Shown piece after piece: positions 48,879 through 60,958 of a stretch of 64,000 nucleotides of DNA. Source of the DNA: Gamsiella multidivaricata (Eukaryota; Mortierellomycota; Mortierellomycetes; Mortierellales; Mortierellaceae); assembly GCF_025024155.1 (NCBI RefSeq), contig NW_026251739.1:1-64000 (forward strand). Direction: 5' to 3'. The first letter of the stretch is position 1. The number at the start of each line of letters is the position of its first letter. The notes below the pieces were generated by a model. That model saw only the letters and a list, made by a program, of their open reading frames with translations. It did not search any database and was not told the DNA's origin. Both the position numbers and the translations under genes were made by a program.

Positions 48879-49799
48879 TCTTAAACTTCTAATCAGCGCG
48901 ACAGGCTGCGTTGTTCCTGAATGATTTGACACCAATTGGTTCCTGTCGCATGGGACCTGATTCCTGATCCTTGGATGTGAGGGTTGTGTGTGATGTGGAC
49001 GCGCACAAGCACTAGGCGCCGAAAGACGCAGTAACAGTCACGACAATCACTAGAAGGGCCACTTCGTTTTCTTTTTGGTGGCAAAATTGTTCCTGGGGCA
49101 AGACAAGGTATTGCCATGGCTCGTCGGAGGGAAAATCGTTTTACCCTCTGATATCCAGTTCCTAAGCATTTGCGATATTCTAGTTGATCTATGGGTGACC
49201 CATCTGGCTATGACCACGACTATGGTCATGGTCAAAATGGTTTGAGTAACTCTGACTCTTCAAAGGAGAGCAGCGGAGTCGTGCACACCCATATGCCGTC
49301 TTGAGATATGTAGAGGCGTTCAGCTGAACCTCTCTCTCTGCAGGTTGGCGTCTTTTGCAGGAGCGCCGTGTTGTGCAAGCAGTGGGTTAACTTAGCGCGG
49401 TGTCGGAACGAACTGTATGCGCCGCGTAAAGGAAGAAGGGAAAAAAGGCGGCGTGTGCGTAGTTGAGAACGTATGCGTGTGTATGTGTTGCTGTGTGCTG
49501 CCCAAAGTTTGGTTCCTTTGTTAGTGTTCATGGGCACCAGGCAAAGTGAGTCACTTCCACCAATAGCGCGAGCGATTTTTGTATGGCTGATTGTGCAACC
49601 TCAGATAAGATGATTGAACGTGTTTCTGGCGCCTCTTCACTGCTGCTACCGGAGACTTGACTTCTTTGTTATTGTTACTGACTACACACTTCTACACACA
49701 TAAACCCTCTTCTCTTTCGTTTCTATTTTGCTTCTTCTCCGTTACTTTCATCAACATCCTTGGATACCCGACACACAGCCAACCCCTTCGAATAACCAA
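48879..49799. other. Divergent APC6/TRP4 intergenic region
   Basis: 921-nt promoter region. No gene seen. The TRP4 side ends in a pyrimidine-rich leader (about 49690-49760). Confidence 0.5.
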
Positions 49800-51123
49800 A
49801 TGAACGCTGCCAAAATGACAACCAACAATGATCCCCCTCAAAAAGTTCCCGCAATGAAGTCCGTCATGCATCCCATTCTCCAGAAGCTGGTCCATGCACC
49901 CGAAACCTTCTCTACCGAAGACGCCACCATCGCCACCAAGACTATCATGGAAGGCAGCGCGACTCAGGCACAGATTGGTGCTTACCTCGTAGCCCTCAAG
50001 CTCAGCAAACTCGATGCTGATCCTGCGATTGTCGCTGCCTGTGCCATTGAAATGAGTAACCATGGCCTGCCTATTCCTTTCGAAGGTAGCCAGGAATTAC
50101 AAGAGCAGCTCGTCGATATCGTCGGCACCGGCGGCGATGGACACGACACCTTCAATGTCAGCACAACCGCCGCTATTGTTGCTGCTGGAGCAGGCTGCAA
50201 GGTTGCCAAGGTACTTAATATAACCAGATAAGATAAAGTTTTGAGCCATGTCTCATGTTGCTCCCCCCACATTGACACCTCAGTCGATCCTTTTCAATGA
50301 CACTAGCACGGAAACAGAGCTGCCTCCTCAGCATGTGGATCCGCCGACGTCCTTGAATCAATTGGCTGCCAGATCGCCAACGTCAAGCCCCAGGATGTGG
50401 CCCCACTCTTGACCGACCACGGATTCTGCTTCCTCTTCGCTGTGACCTATCACCCTGCCATGAAGAACACCAGCATTCCCAGAAAGGAACTCGGCATCCC
50501 CTCCATCTTCAACCTGATGGGGCCCCTCAGCAACCCTGCTAAGCCCAAACGTGTCGTTGTTGGTGTCCATTCAAGGAGCCTTGGAAACCTTATGATCAGA
50601 AGTTTGAAACTGATGGGCTTGATCAGCGGCATGGTCGTCTGCGGCGCCAATGGACTTGACGAGATTAGTCCCGAGGGCGAGACTCACGTACGTTCACTAC
50701 TGCGCCATGTCACTACTTGGACCGGTCTTCGTAACGCTGCGAGCGTCTCATATGATATATCATGACTAACATGTTTTTATTTTCCTCCTCCGCATCATGC
50801 AGGTCTGGAAGTTGGTTGATGGAGAGATTGTAGAGGAGGACATTTCGCCTGCTCAATTTGGACTTCCCTCACACCCACTCACATCTGTCAGAGGAGGCGG
50901 TCCTAAAGAGAACGCACAGATTCTGGACGATCTTCTTAACAACAAGTTCAAGTCGCCCGGACACCCCATCCTGGACTTTGTACTCTTGAACGCCGCCGCC
51001 TTGTTGGTCGTTGCAGGAAAGGCCGACAACTTCGAGGATGCTGTCACTATCGCAAGAGAGAGTGTCGAGAGTGGACGAGCCCGTCAGGTGCTTGAGGGCT
51101 TCAGACGCGACATTGCTGCCTAA
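49800..51123 (+). CDS. TRP4: Anthranilate phosphoribosyltransferase
   Basis: Second step of tryptophan synthesis: anthranilate plus PRPP gives phosphoribosyl-anthranilate, in the cytosol. Three exons (49800-50210, 50307-50687, 50803-51123) give 370 residues, normal for fungal Trp4. The PRPP site motif VDIVGTGGDGHDTFNVST is in exon 1. The second motif is split by intron 1: AGCKVAK joins HGNRAASSACGSADVLE, giving the canonical K-H-G-N-R. NLMGPLSNPAKP and the helix ENAQILDDLL follow, with VLLNAAALLVVAGKA near the end. Nothing is missing. In fungi this enzyme stands alone, as here. A second in-frame ATG (MTTN) five codons later is the alternative start. AATAAA follows at 51167-51172. Confidence 0.95.
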
Positions 51124-51166
51124 ACATCCCATTCGTTGCATGCGTTCTTTCTTTCTGTAAAATACC

Positions 51167-51172
51167 AATAAA
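51167..51172 (+). terminator. Poly(A) signal AATAAA after TRP4
   Basis: 44 nt past the stop, in the 182-nt gap to the convergent V-ATPase subunit gene. Confidence 0.55.
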
Positions 51173-51305
51173 CCAGAAACCACGTAAAATGAATCATCAC
51201 GCTGAATGATTTAATTGTATCGTTTCTTTGTCTTGTCTTGACTATGACACTCGCTCATACCCTCAATCCCTCATACGCTGCTTTGATAATTGATAATAGA
51301 TGCTC

Positions 51306-52801
51306 TTAGAAGATGGGGATGTAGTTGTTGATCCTCTCCTTTTGGCCCTGACTGATGCACTCTGAGATCCAGACAATGTTGCGGATCTCCTGCTCCTTGA
51401 GTTTCAAGAATGAGTAGAAAAGCGCGTAGTGGAACTGCTGCTGGAACGACTTCTTGTTCAGGTGGACCTCATACTCAAAGAATCGATCCTCGAGCGTCTT
51501 GGATGACCCAGTACCAGATGCGCCATCAAAGAACTGACGATACTCCTACATAAAAACCGCAGATAAAAGCAGGTTCAATCGTTAGCGGAGGTCCCGGCGC
51601 GATGAGGAACAAAAGCGAGATATGATTTCGATGACTGCATACCAGGAAAACATCGCAGGTGGCCTTGACCTGATCCACGTCGTCCGATTTTGCAAGTTTG
51701 AGGTTTCCCTCGGGGTATAGGCGTCCAATACTGGGGAATAACTTTGCGCGATCGTCCTTAGACAGCTCAGTGCCAAAAGAATTAATTGTAATGTTCAAGG
51801 ATCGACGATCTGCCTCAAACTAGACGTCATTGGAACATTTTCATGTTAGTGAGCGAGGATACCCAACGAAATGCTATGTCGCTTCAATCCAGCGAGAGTC
51901 GTATACAACTGCTTTGACTATTGCCATACCTGCAACAGCTCAGCCATGATCTCAGCCGTGGGTCCGCCAAAGGTCTGTGTAAAGTGGTAAAAGTCTTCCA
52001 GGTATGCCTTATAGAGCGTGTTCCTGATGATCTCAATGTTCATCTCGTCCAGATCCTCTGCTGATAGACAATCTTTGAAGTAAGGCGCCAACGGTGTCTC
52101 GACCAACACCGAATTGTACAATTCCGCTACATTTGTCGCCACACAAAGGGCTGGCATACTGTCAAAGACACCCAGGGGATGACATCTGTCCAAAAGCTCG
52201 TGCGTGTCACGTTCGTGCAGCGTTCCAGTGATCAGCAGGATGACATTGTCGATCATATAGGCATATCTAGAAATAACAGAAGTACGCCGAGTTAGTTTCA
52301 AGGGGGAAATGATGATAAAGAGAGAAAATGGAGCCGATTGTCTCACCGGGGGATACACCTCCATGGAAAACGAAAGTCAAGAAAGTCACTCACGTCATAT
52401 AGTCCAAGAACTGTGAGAGAGGTGCGACGGCGTGGGCGCGAATGTACTCGAATTCCTGCACCAGCTTATCGGTGCACTTTTGAGCGAGCATCGAGGTCGA
52501 AAGGTGAGGCTCATTCTGAAGAAGTGAACCATAGTCTGAAGCGGCGAGCTGCAGCTTGATATCTATCACGTTTGAAAGTAGACATATTGGCGCGGTGAGT
52601 CCATTGTTCACTCAGCATGCAGGTGAGTGATGCTGTCGGGGTCGAATCGAGAACTGCCCAAGAGGTATTGATGTCGGTACCTTCAAGGGTCTCGCACTGG
52701 GTCAGGTTGATGTAGGCGGTATTGTTGAGGATACTGCTGCGGTATCCTCGGACGACAGCCTCGAGATACCCGTCATCGGCATTGAAAAAGAGGGCTTCCA
52801 T
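51306..52801 (-). CDS. VMA6: V-type proton ATPase subunit d
   Basis: Subunit d couples the central rotor stalk to the membrane ring of the vacuolar proton pump. Five exons on the minus strand (52801-52681, 52562-52394, 52266-51930, 51819-51643, 51545-51306) give 347 residues, the standard length. Family blocks: [20 protein letters not shown] at the N-terminus, [80 protein letters not shown] and the end [17 protein letters not shown] with INNYIPIF. Every block aligns by eye with yeast Vma6, so the exon chain is well supported. The start ATG matches the family N-terminus exactly in position. Confidence 0.96.
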
Positions 52802-53420
52802 TGCTTGTTGCGAGTCTTGGTTGAGATGGATGTGTGCAGGCCAAGAGAAAGCTGGTTTGCTACTTTCACAGGGTGACGTTGAATTCGGAGTCACGCCCTT
52901 CAGAATTCAGGGGAGGTGCAGGCACGTACGCCGTACGCGGGGGCACTCAGAGTCCACTCAACTCAGCAGCATATTGTTCAAGTCTATATCGCGTATGATA
53001 CTACACGCGTCTCTGGGAGCAAATAGTCATTCAAGTTGGACATCGCAGAAGCTGCCTTCAACTGCCTGAACAGGAGAACGGAGACGCATAAAGACACGTC
53101 GTCGATCGCTACTCAAGTTTCCACCGTAGTTGCCTCTGGACATTCACAGCACCACATCAATAGTCCACAACGACCAACTGCTGTCGCGACCAAGTTTTAG
53201 ATACTCTGCTACATAATCGTGTAGAAGAATAAAGTTACCGCTGCCGTCACGAGCAGCGGCGCAACGGTGAATATCATTCCTTCAAAAGGAATCCATCCGT
53301 TGGCTCTTTTTTCTTCCCATCACTGCCTAGTCTTTTGTACTTTGCATCTTCTTTTCTCACGCAAAGACACAACACCTCTCACTTCTTTCGCACGCAAAGC
53401 CCCTATCTCTCTTTCTGATC
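52802..53420. other. Divergent VMA6 / M20 hydrolase intergenic region
   Basis: 619 nt with no gene seen. The M20 side has a CT-rich leader. Confidence 0.5.
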
Positions 53421-54869
53421 ATGCAGCAGAACCCAGGAAAGGACCTCTTGGCAGCAATTGACGCTGCGGACGCAGATCTCCGTCACTTGTCGCTTCAGAT
53501 CCACGACCATCCAGAACTGGGCTACCAGGAGCATTTTGCTCACAGAATCCTGACAGATTACTTAGCAGAGCAAGGATTTCATGTCATTCGACATGCCTGT
53601 GATATCGAGACGGCCTTTATTGCAGAATATGTACACCAGGGGCCAGCAGATGTTGCTGCTCGCGATACGACTCCCATGAGATCAGTCGGTTTCTGCTCCG
53701 AGTTCGATGCCCTACCCTCGATCGGCCATGGATGCGGGCACAATTTGATTGCAATTTCGGGCGTAGCAGCTGTGTTGGGCGTCAAGGCAGCGATGGAGAA
53801 GAATCAGATCCGTGGAAGAGTGCGTTTGTTAGGCACTCCTGCTGAGGAGACCTTGGGCGGCAAGCGGCCTATGTTGGAGAGGGGTGCGTTTGATGATTTG
53901 GACGCATGCATGATGGTTCACCCAGGCCAGTTCGATGTCCTGTACAGACAGCCTTTGGGTGTGGGTCGGCTCGAAATCGAGTTCCATGGAAAGGCATCGC
54001 ATGCCTCGAGCAGCCCTTGGGAAGGTGGGTAAAAGAGAAATGAGAATCTAGTTGATCGACAGCGATGCTGAGGCGAATGAGAACGCTCATTGCTTACCCT
54101 TTTATGGTGTGCTTTGCTCGTAGGAATCAACGCGCTCGATGCGGTGGCAATGACATACAACGCTATTGGCCTCCTTCGCCAGCAGACCCTGCCCTCCAAC
54201 AGAATCCACTCTATTGTTACCAATGGTGGTCAAGCCCCCAACAGTGAGTTAATCCTGCCTGCCTGTAGCAAGGTCGTGTCTGTGGTGTTTGGACGGTGTA
54301 GATAATAGGGCGATATATTCTAACGCGAGCACCTCCTATACACGTCGTCAATAGTTATCCCGGAGCTCGCGTCGATGATCACCATGTACCGTGCCAACAA
54401 GAACGAAGACCTCGTCAAGCTGCACGACCAGATCGTTGAGATCGTTGAGTCCGCCGCCGAGGCCACAGGCTGCACCGTCAAGGTTGAAAAGACTATGGAG
54501 TACCTGCCCCTGAACAACAACGCACCCCTCACAGACCGCTATGGCTCCTACATGAAGTCCTTTGGCGTCCACTACAATACTCGCGAGGTCGATGAGGTTA
54601 CGCCTGCAGGATCAACGGATATGGGTAATGTCACCGTTGCCCTGCCAGGCATCCACCCCGTCTTCAACATTGCTAGCTTGGAAGGTGTCCGTGAGCCAGG
54701 CTTGTCGACCCATTCTCTCCTGTTTGCAGAGCGCGCTGGAACTGAGTTGGCCCACAAAACCGCCATCCGTGCTGCGAAGGGCCTTTCATTGACCGCCATG
54801 GATATTCTGCTGGATGCTGAGTTTACGAAAGCTGTACGTGAGGAGTTTGAACGCACAAAGAAAATCTGA
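53421..54869 (+). CDS. M20-family amidohydrolase (PM20D2-like)
   Basis: Metal-dependent hydrolase of the M20/amidohydrolase group that splits amide bonds of N-acyl amino acids or small dipeptides. Three exons (53421-54024, 54124-54243, 54355-54869) give 412 residues. Conserved parts: HDHPELGYQE at the start, EFDALPSIGHGCGHNLIA with the metal-binding Asp/His, a glutamate pair in LLGTPAEETLGGK, and the HPG motif. The dimerisation segment begins VGRLEIEFHGKASHASSSPWEG, where the metal-independent His of PM20D2-type enzymes is expected, and the C-terminal SLEGVREPGLSTHS closes the fold. It resembles PM20D2 (beta-alanyl-lysine dipeptidase) more than bacterial hippuricase, but substrate cannot be set from sequence. 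No signal peptide is seen, so it is probably cytosolic. AATAAA follows at 54912-54917. Confidence 0.88.
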
Positions 54870-54911
54870 GTGCGCGTTAATCACGTCTATAGTGATGACA
54901 GTTATATGTGG

Positions 54912-54917
54912 AATAAA
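54912..54917 (+). terminator. Poly(A) signal AATAAA after the M20 gene
   Basis: 43 nt past the stop codon. Confidence 0.55.
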
Positions 54918-57900
54918 AAGGTGCCTTGTCCTTCGAACTATTGTGCTACATGTGCTGCCTCTGAGCGTTAAAGACCAGCGTGGAGCAAGGTCAAGTATAA
55001 CGACAGTTGAATCGCCACAGTTAAAGGTTTCATCTCACCCGGGAAGGTGAAGAAAGTGAGCATCATCAAATGTAGGCATTCAAACAGCCAGTCCATCCAT
55101 GATCGGAAAGAGAACCGATATCACTGTATGGAGCGAATGATACGATGCCAACCTGTGGATCTACAGCGTCGGATGTCCGCAGAACTATTACGGCCGTAAA
55201 GCGGTGCAGGATAGAAGACCTGCGTATGATTGCCAAAAGAACTACAGTTCAGGTCAACCATACGTGGACGTATACAAAATTTCCTGGTATGTTTCTGTGC
55301 TCTACGCCGCTTTCCTAGGGAACGCGTCTACACTTTCGCCCTGTTCCATGTTCTTAGTTAAGTCTCTCGCCAATCGACCGAGCAACGGCTGAGCAGCGCA
55401 AGCAAGCAGAATAGCCATCTTTTCCTTTCATTTGACACGCTTATTCCTATCCAACATTCGCTTGATGAGCACTCTGGTGCGGAGTTCTATCATGTCGTGT
55501 CCAGGCGCGCTGGCATCTTCATTTCTTTTGGACTACAGAAGTCCAGAAGGGCCGCTTGTGACTAGACTGGGGTTGAGCGATCGGAGAAGAGTCATGGGGG
55601 CTTTATTTAACCATTTTAAGAGGGCAAGGACGTGGAGCAGGACCGATTGGTTCTTAGGAGCCATTTTCCTATTTTTCAAACCTCCGACGCACTTCAATAT
55701 GGCATGCAGATGTGATAACGGAATTCCGGCGCCTAAAAACCCCTGTCCCACACCAGTGCCCCTGAGACCTCAGTTGTGCAGATACTTCCAGCGACGATTG
55801 CGAGATTATATGTTATCTCTAGGCACATAAGCCAGAAAAAGAAAAAGAAAAGGCTTTACTGCAATTTCGCAAACTGCGAGAGCAGGCAAAGTACCTTTTG
55901 TAATGCGGCACGATTGCACCTCAAAAATCATTATGTGGATACCTCTGAGAGAGAAGAAGCGCTGTTTGAGCAAAGGAAAAACCATAACGATTAAGAAAGA
56001 ATTCATAAAACGAAGAGATTGTTCGTCCTACTTTCTCATGAGTTCAATTATTATTTTGAGCGCCTTTGTTTGTCGTACAGCGTGGATGGACAGACATTAG
56101 CCAGCTTATTTTATTCATTTATATTGGGCTTCGTGCGCGGAGAAGAGCGTGGGAGACCAGGCAGGGACACTGACCAACAACAATGTGCAACCAAAATCGT
56201 GTATCTCACAAACAAAAAGAAAACATTGCCGTTGCTGATGTATCCATTGACAGCGATATTTCAATGCATTTTTTCCGCCTCCCTCTTTTTGGTCGCATGG
56301 ACAATAGAAAACCAAAACCCAGCAACACGTGGCAACAGAGACGGATGGAGCTACTACCAGCCTATGATATGAGCTATCGCTTGCTGAGAACAAAACTACA
56401 GGCAAGGCGCTATCGGCTCGCACATGATCGTTGTTCTACTCTACTGTATCAGCTTCAAGAGTAACGCTGTTTATTTCAGGGCTCCGAACATTTTGAGTAA
56501 GAGTCAAGAGGGTGAGCGACCGTGTGAAATCGAGGCTACTTGCTCGCAATTGTACTCTTTCTTAGTCTATTTCAGCCTCAGACAACTGCCAGGTACACCA
56601 GCCAGCCAGTCCCGGTCCTTGCCTCGTATTATTGCCCACCCACATCTGAGGGAAAAAGACAAGAGGCAGAGGGAGGCCTTGGAAAGAGTCTCGCATTGAG
56701 GGACGCAATCCGACTCGTTAGTGGTTTTTTTTTTTTGGCTCATCTATATGTACATACGCTGAGGTCCGTATCGTTTCCATTCTCAGAACACTAGTCTAAA
56801 CAGGCAGGCGAAATGAATCGGCTCTCGTGGCTATCCTCTGCATAGCATCATCGTCATTGGACCGGGCTTTCAAAATTTCATAGAATAGGGTTTTATTTCG
56901 GTTGGGTCTTTCTCTGCGCTCTGCAAGGTCAAACTACTCGGAAGAGATCCGTATCGCGTAAGGATATGAATGGACCGTTCAGTAGACATATGCAGGTGCG
57001 GATCAAATGATGACAAGAGGAAGAGCATTTTAGTCCACCACGATCGATAACATAAGAGGCAATCAAATAGTGGGAGGACTGCCCATGGGCACCAAAGACC
57101 AGTGCCAAGGATTTGCACTAGGGTAAATGGCGAATCCATAGGCTATTGTTGCTGTCCTAATGTACCATCTCGTTCCAACAACCCCTGATTCGGCCCGCCT
57201 GCTTTGTATACAATGAGAAGATGCGTAATTGTTTATGGGTGTGTGGGTGGATAATTCCCGGCGCGTATAAAAATAAAAGTATCGTGTCCAGCTGCTTTCT
57301 ACGCTTTCTAAAGCCAGCTGTATATTTTTATAATTTTGCATTCAAACTCCCCTTTTTGATTCATCAAAAGCCATGTTGCGTGCTAAAATGTTTATTCGCT
57401 TCGATTCGATGTAGTCTTTTTTTGGTACAGCAATAACTACTGCATTACAAACAGTCGATCTACTGTTGATATTTCCCCTGTATGTTGTGGAAATGACGAT
57501 GGATTGAAGGGCGGTAAGTTGGATAGAAAGATAGCCTGCATATGCCTAGCGCCGTATCAATGCTAATGAGCCAAGTGGGAATGAGAGTGAACGCGAGAGA
57601 GAAAGGGAGGGGGAAGTGGGTCTGATAGGCTGCGCAAAGATGGGTCCTCAAATCATCCGTGTACAGTACATGTACTCGCCCTTTTTCCCTAGACCAAATC
57701 TCGTAGCGAATGAGAGCGTGCGAAGGAATTCACGTCCGACCATCTTATTTTGTGTGTGGGCGCTCAATTTCCTATTTTATTGTTTTACCCGTTAGCCGTT
57801 TGGACACTGCCTCCTCCGTCGTTTATAAAGCAAGAAGAGCATATGGCTGACCATTTCCCTTTCCCTCTTCTCTTCTTCTCCTGTTCCTCTCGCGACACCC

Positions 57901-58035
57901 CCTTCCTCCCTTAACGCCCCTCTCCCTTTCTCTTTATACCCTATTAACATCATTCATCCCCCCATCTCCGCAACTCCATTCTTCACCTCCCCCTCACACA
58001 CACGCCCTCAATAGTCCATACAGCGTGTACACACC
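54918..58035. other. Gene-poor intergenic region
   Basis: About 3.1 kb with no gene I can support. A 132-codon plus-strand frame at 55435-55830 has a rival frame on the opposite strand and no recognised motif. Homopolymer runs are present (for example T at 56725-56736). The last 200 nt are pyrimidine-rich promoter sequence for the OPT gene. Confidence 0.45.
57824..57829 (+). promoter_or_regulatory. Possible TATA box of the OPT gene
   Basis: TATAAA 207 nt before the start codon, followed by a CT-rich leader. Position is consistent with a 5' UTR of about 170 nt, but nothing confirms it. Confidence 0.35.
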
Positions 58036-60574
58036 ATGGACAAAGAGGAGTACAACATCGAACGTTTCGACGACGCGAAGATCGAAGACATCTCGCCAGA
58101 CTATGATCTAGAGGAGGAGGACGACTCCCCCATCGAGGAAGTCCGTGTCACTATCTCTAGTACGTGAGTTCCCTCCATCGTCTCCACTGTCACCTCACCC
58201 CCGCATTCAGGGACACGACCATAGCCGCCAACATCACGCATTCACTGTCCGCACCATTCGTTTTCCCACTTGCTCGCAAAGGGTGTTGCAGTCCGGAGTA
58301 GCGAGAGATGGTTGCCATCGATCCGCATTCTTTGTGAAACGCTCCTTCCATCGATCGTCGCAGGGTCCAGCCCTTTGTTGACATCCGCACACCTAAACAA
58401 ACAACCAACCATCCAAGCAAACATGAGCACTTGTAGCTGTGTCTATGCCTCGACTAACTCATGTCCTCCGCAACCCATTCTTACTGCTCAAATCAACAGA
58501 CACCGATGACCCCAGCATGCCTTGCAACACCTTTCGCATGTGGTTCCTCGGCCTCTTCTTCACCGCCGCCGTTTCCTTCGTCAATCAATTCTTTTACCTC
58601 AGACAGACCCAGATCTCGATCGGTTACTCCGTCGTGGCCTTGGTCTCCCTTCCCCTCGGCCATTTGATGGCCAAGCTCCTCCCCACTGGTGAAATGAACC
58701 TCTTCGGCTTCAAATTCTCTCTCAACCCCGGTCCCTTCTCCGTCAAGGAGCACATCCTGATCGGAACCATGACCGCTGTCAACACCAGTACTGCCTATGC
58801 CGTTGATATCGTCATCTTGCAGAAGCTGTTTTACAATGCTGAGAAGCCTTTCATTGCTGGTTTGCTCTTGGTCTTCACCACTCAGGTCACCGGTTTCGCT
58901 CTTGCTGGTGCCCTCCGCAAGTTCCTCATCCGCCCCGCCCACATGATCTGGCCTTCGACCCTGGTCACGGCCTCGCTCTTCCGCTCCCTCCACGCCACCA
59001 GCAACACCCCCGCTGAGGAAGGGCGCATGACTAGAATGAAGTACTTCCTCTTGGTCACCCTTGGCTCCTTCCTCTACTACTGGTTCCCTGGCTTCATCTT
59101 CCCTACCATTGGTGTGATCTCCTGGATCTGCTGGATCAACCCCGACAACATCGTCCTCTCCCAATTGACCGGATCCAACGGCCTTGGTATTGGTACCATC
59201 GCCCTCGACTGGTCTGCTGCTTCGTACTATGTCCAGCCCTTGGTCACCCCCTGGTTCGCTCAGGTCAACATCTTGGTTGGTTTTATCCTCGTTGCCTGGG
59301 TCATGGTTCCTTGGGCCTACTACACCAACCTCTGGAATTCCAAGAACTTCCCCATCCTGTCCGCTGGTTTGTTCCGCGAGGACGGTACTCCTTACAACAA
59401 GTCTGAGATTCTGACCAACAATATTCTCGATGAGGATAAGTACCTTGCCTACGGCCCTGTTCGCATGGACTCATTCTTCGCCCTTACTTACGGAGTTGGT
59501 TTTGCTGGTCTTATGGCCACCGTTGTCCACGTCATCCTTTACAATGGTCAGGAGATGGTTGCCCGCTGGAGATCTGCCCGTACCGAGAACGAGGATATCC
59601 ATTCTCGTTTGATGCGCGCCTATCCCGAAGTCCCCGACTGGTGGTATTTAATCCTCTTTGTCCTCTCCTTGGGCTTGAGTTTGGTTACTTGTATTATCTG
59701 GGAATACATGCCTTGGTGGGCTGTCCTCCTCGCTATGGCCATCGCTATCTTCTTCGTCCTTCCTGTGGGTATCGTCCAGGCTGTTACTAATCAGCAGCCC
59801 GGTTTGAATATCGTCACCGAGTACGTTATCGGTTACATGCTTCCCGGCCACGCCATCGCCAACGTCACTTTCAAGACCTATGGTTACATCGTCAACGTCC
59901 AGGCCTTGACCTTCACCGCCGATTTGAAGCTTGGTCACTACATGAAAATCCCTCCACGCGTTATGTTCATGGCCCAGATCGTCTCGACGCTGATCAGCGG
60001 TGTCATTAACCTGTCTACGGCCATCTGGTTGGTCGAGACCCGGCCCAACGTCTGCACCCAGCAAGGATACCCCTTCACTTGCCGTTCCACCAACACCTTC
60101 TACTCGGCCTCGATCATCTGGGGAGCCATCGGACCTGCTCGTGTCTTCGGCACCACCGATGGTGCCCTCTACTCATCCGTCCAGTGGGGATTCATCGTCG
60201 GCGCGTTCTTGCCCATTCCTTTCTGGATCGCCACCCGCAAGTTCCCTGAAGTTACTTGGCTGAAGTACGTCCACTGGCCCGTGTTGTTGGCTGCAACCTC
60301 CAATATGCCTCCAGCTCTGCCTTACTTCTATACCAACGGTCTTTTCCTCGGTTTCATCTTCGCCTTTCTCCTGAGACGTTACCGTTACGACTGGTGGGCC
60401 CGTTATAACTACCTGACCTCGGCTGCATTGGATACCGGAGTTGCTATTTGTGGTCTGATCATCTTCTTCTGCATCCAGTCGTGGGAGGGCGCCATGCCTT
60501 TCTGGTGGGGTAACCCTGAAAGTGGTATCATCGATCACTGCCCTCTTGGCAGTGCCAATTACTTTGGCCTGTAA
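58036..60574 (+). CDS. Oligopeptide transporter (OPT family)
   Basis: Proton-coupled importer of tetra- and pentapeptides or glutathione-like substrates, in the plasma membrane. Two exons (58036-58159, 58500-60574) give 732 residues. The first 50 residues are acidic (YDLEEEDDSPIEEVRV), then the first helix region FRMWFLGLFFTAAVSFVNQF begins. OPT hallmarks: SIGYSVVALVSLPLGHLMA, NPGPFSVKEH, SLTVTASLFRSLH-type block (TLVTASLFRSLH), YYWFPGFIFP, WICWINPDNIVL and GLNIVTEYVIGYMLPG. About 14-16 membrane helices are expected. The C-terminus ends DHCPLGSANYFGL. Most of the coding sequence is on one long exon, with strong C-ending codon bias, suggesting high expression. The 340-nt intron sits after codon 41. 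Confidence 0.93.
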
Positions 60575-60958
60575 GCGTGAGAAAATAGCATGTAGAATTG
60601 TTTCGTGCCATCAAAGCATATCATCCCTCCAGCATCTTACAACAATAATAATATTTTTAAAAAAAAAACCCCTCACCGAAACCTCTTGAGCTACGGGCAT
60701 TATATCGTTATACTTTCCAAGAATGACCAAATATATGGAACGCCTTCATAATGAAGAGCGCAGTATTTCTTCTTTGGGTGCGGCGTTTCAGATCGGCGAT
60801 GCCTGGATCTTGTGTCGCGTCCACATTGAGTGACCCTTTTTTAGTTAAGGGTCTCCTCATTTTTGAACAGCACACGCAATGCCTAGTTCGCGATCTTTCA
60901 CATCGCACGCAGCATCCCCCACGCAGCAACAATCAACCCATTGCAACAAAACGCAAGC
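60575..60958. other. Intergenic, OPT 3' flank / UCH37 promoter
   Basis: 384 nt with an A run at 60658-60669. No gene seen. Confidence 0.5.

Noticed and set aside
48178..48924. 248-codon plus-strand ORF over the APC6 N-terminus
   Set aside because: Mirror of the low-complexity Ser/Gly/Pro leader of APC6.
58493..59164. 223-codon ORF on minus across the OPT gene
   Set aside because: Antisense shadow of the highly codon-biased OPT exon; Gly/Glu/Asp-rich with no motif.
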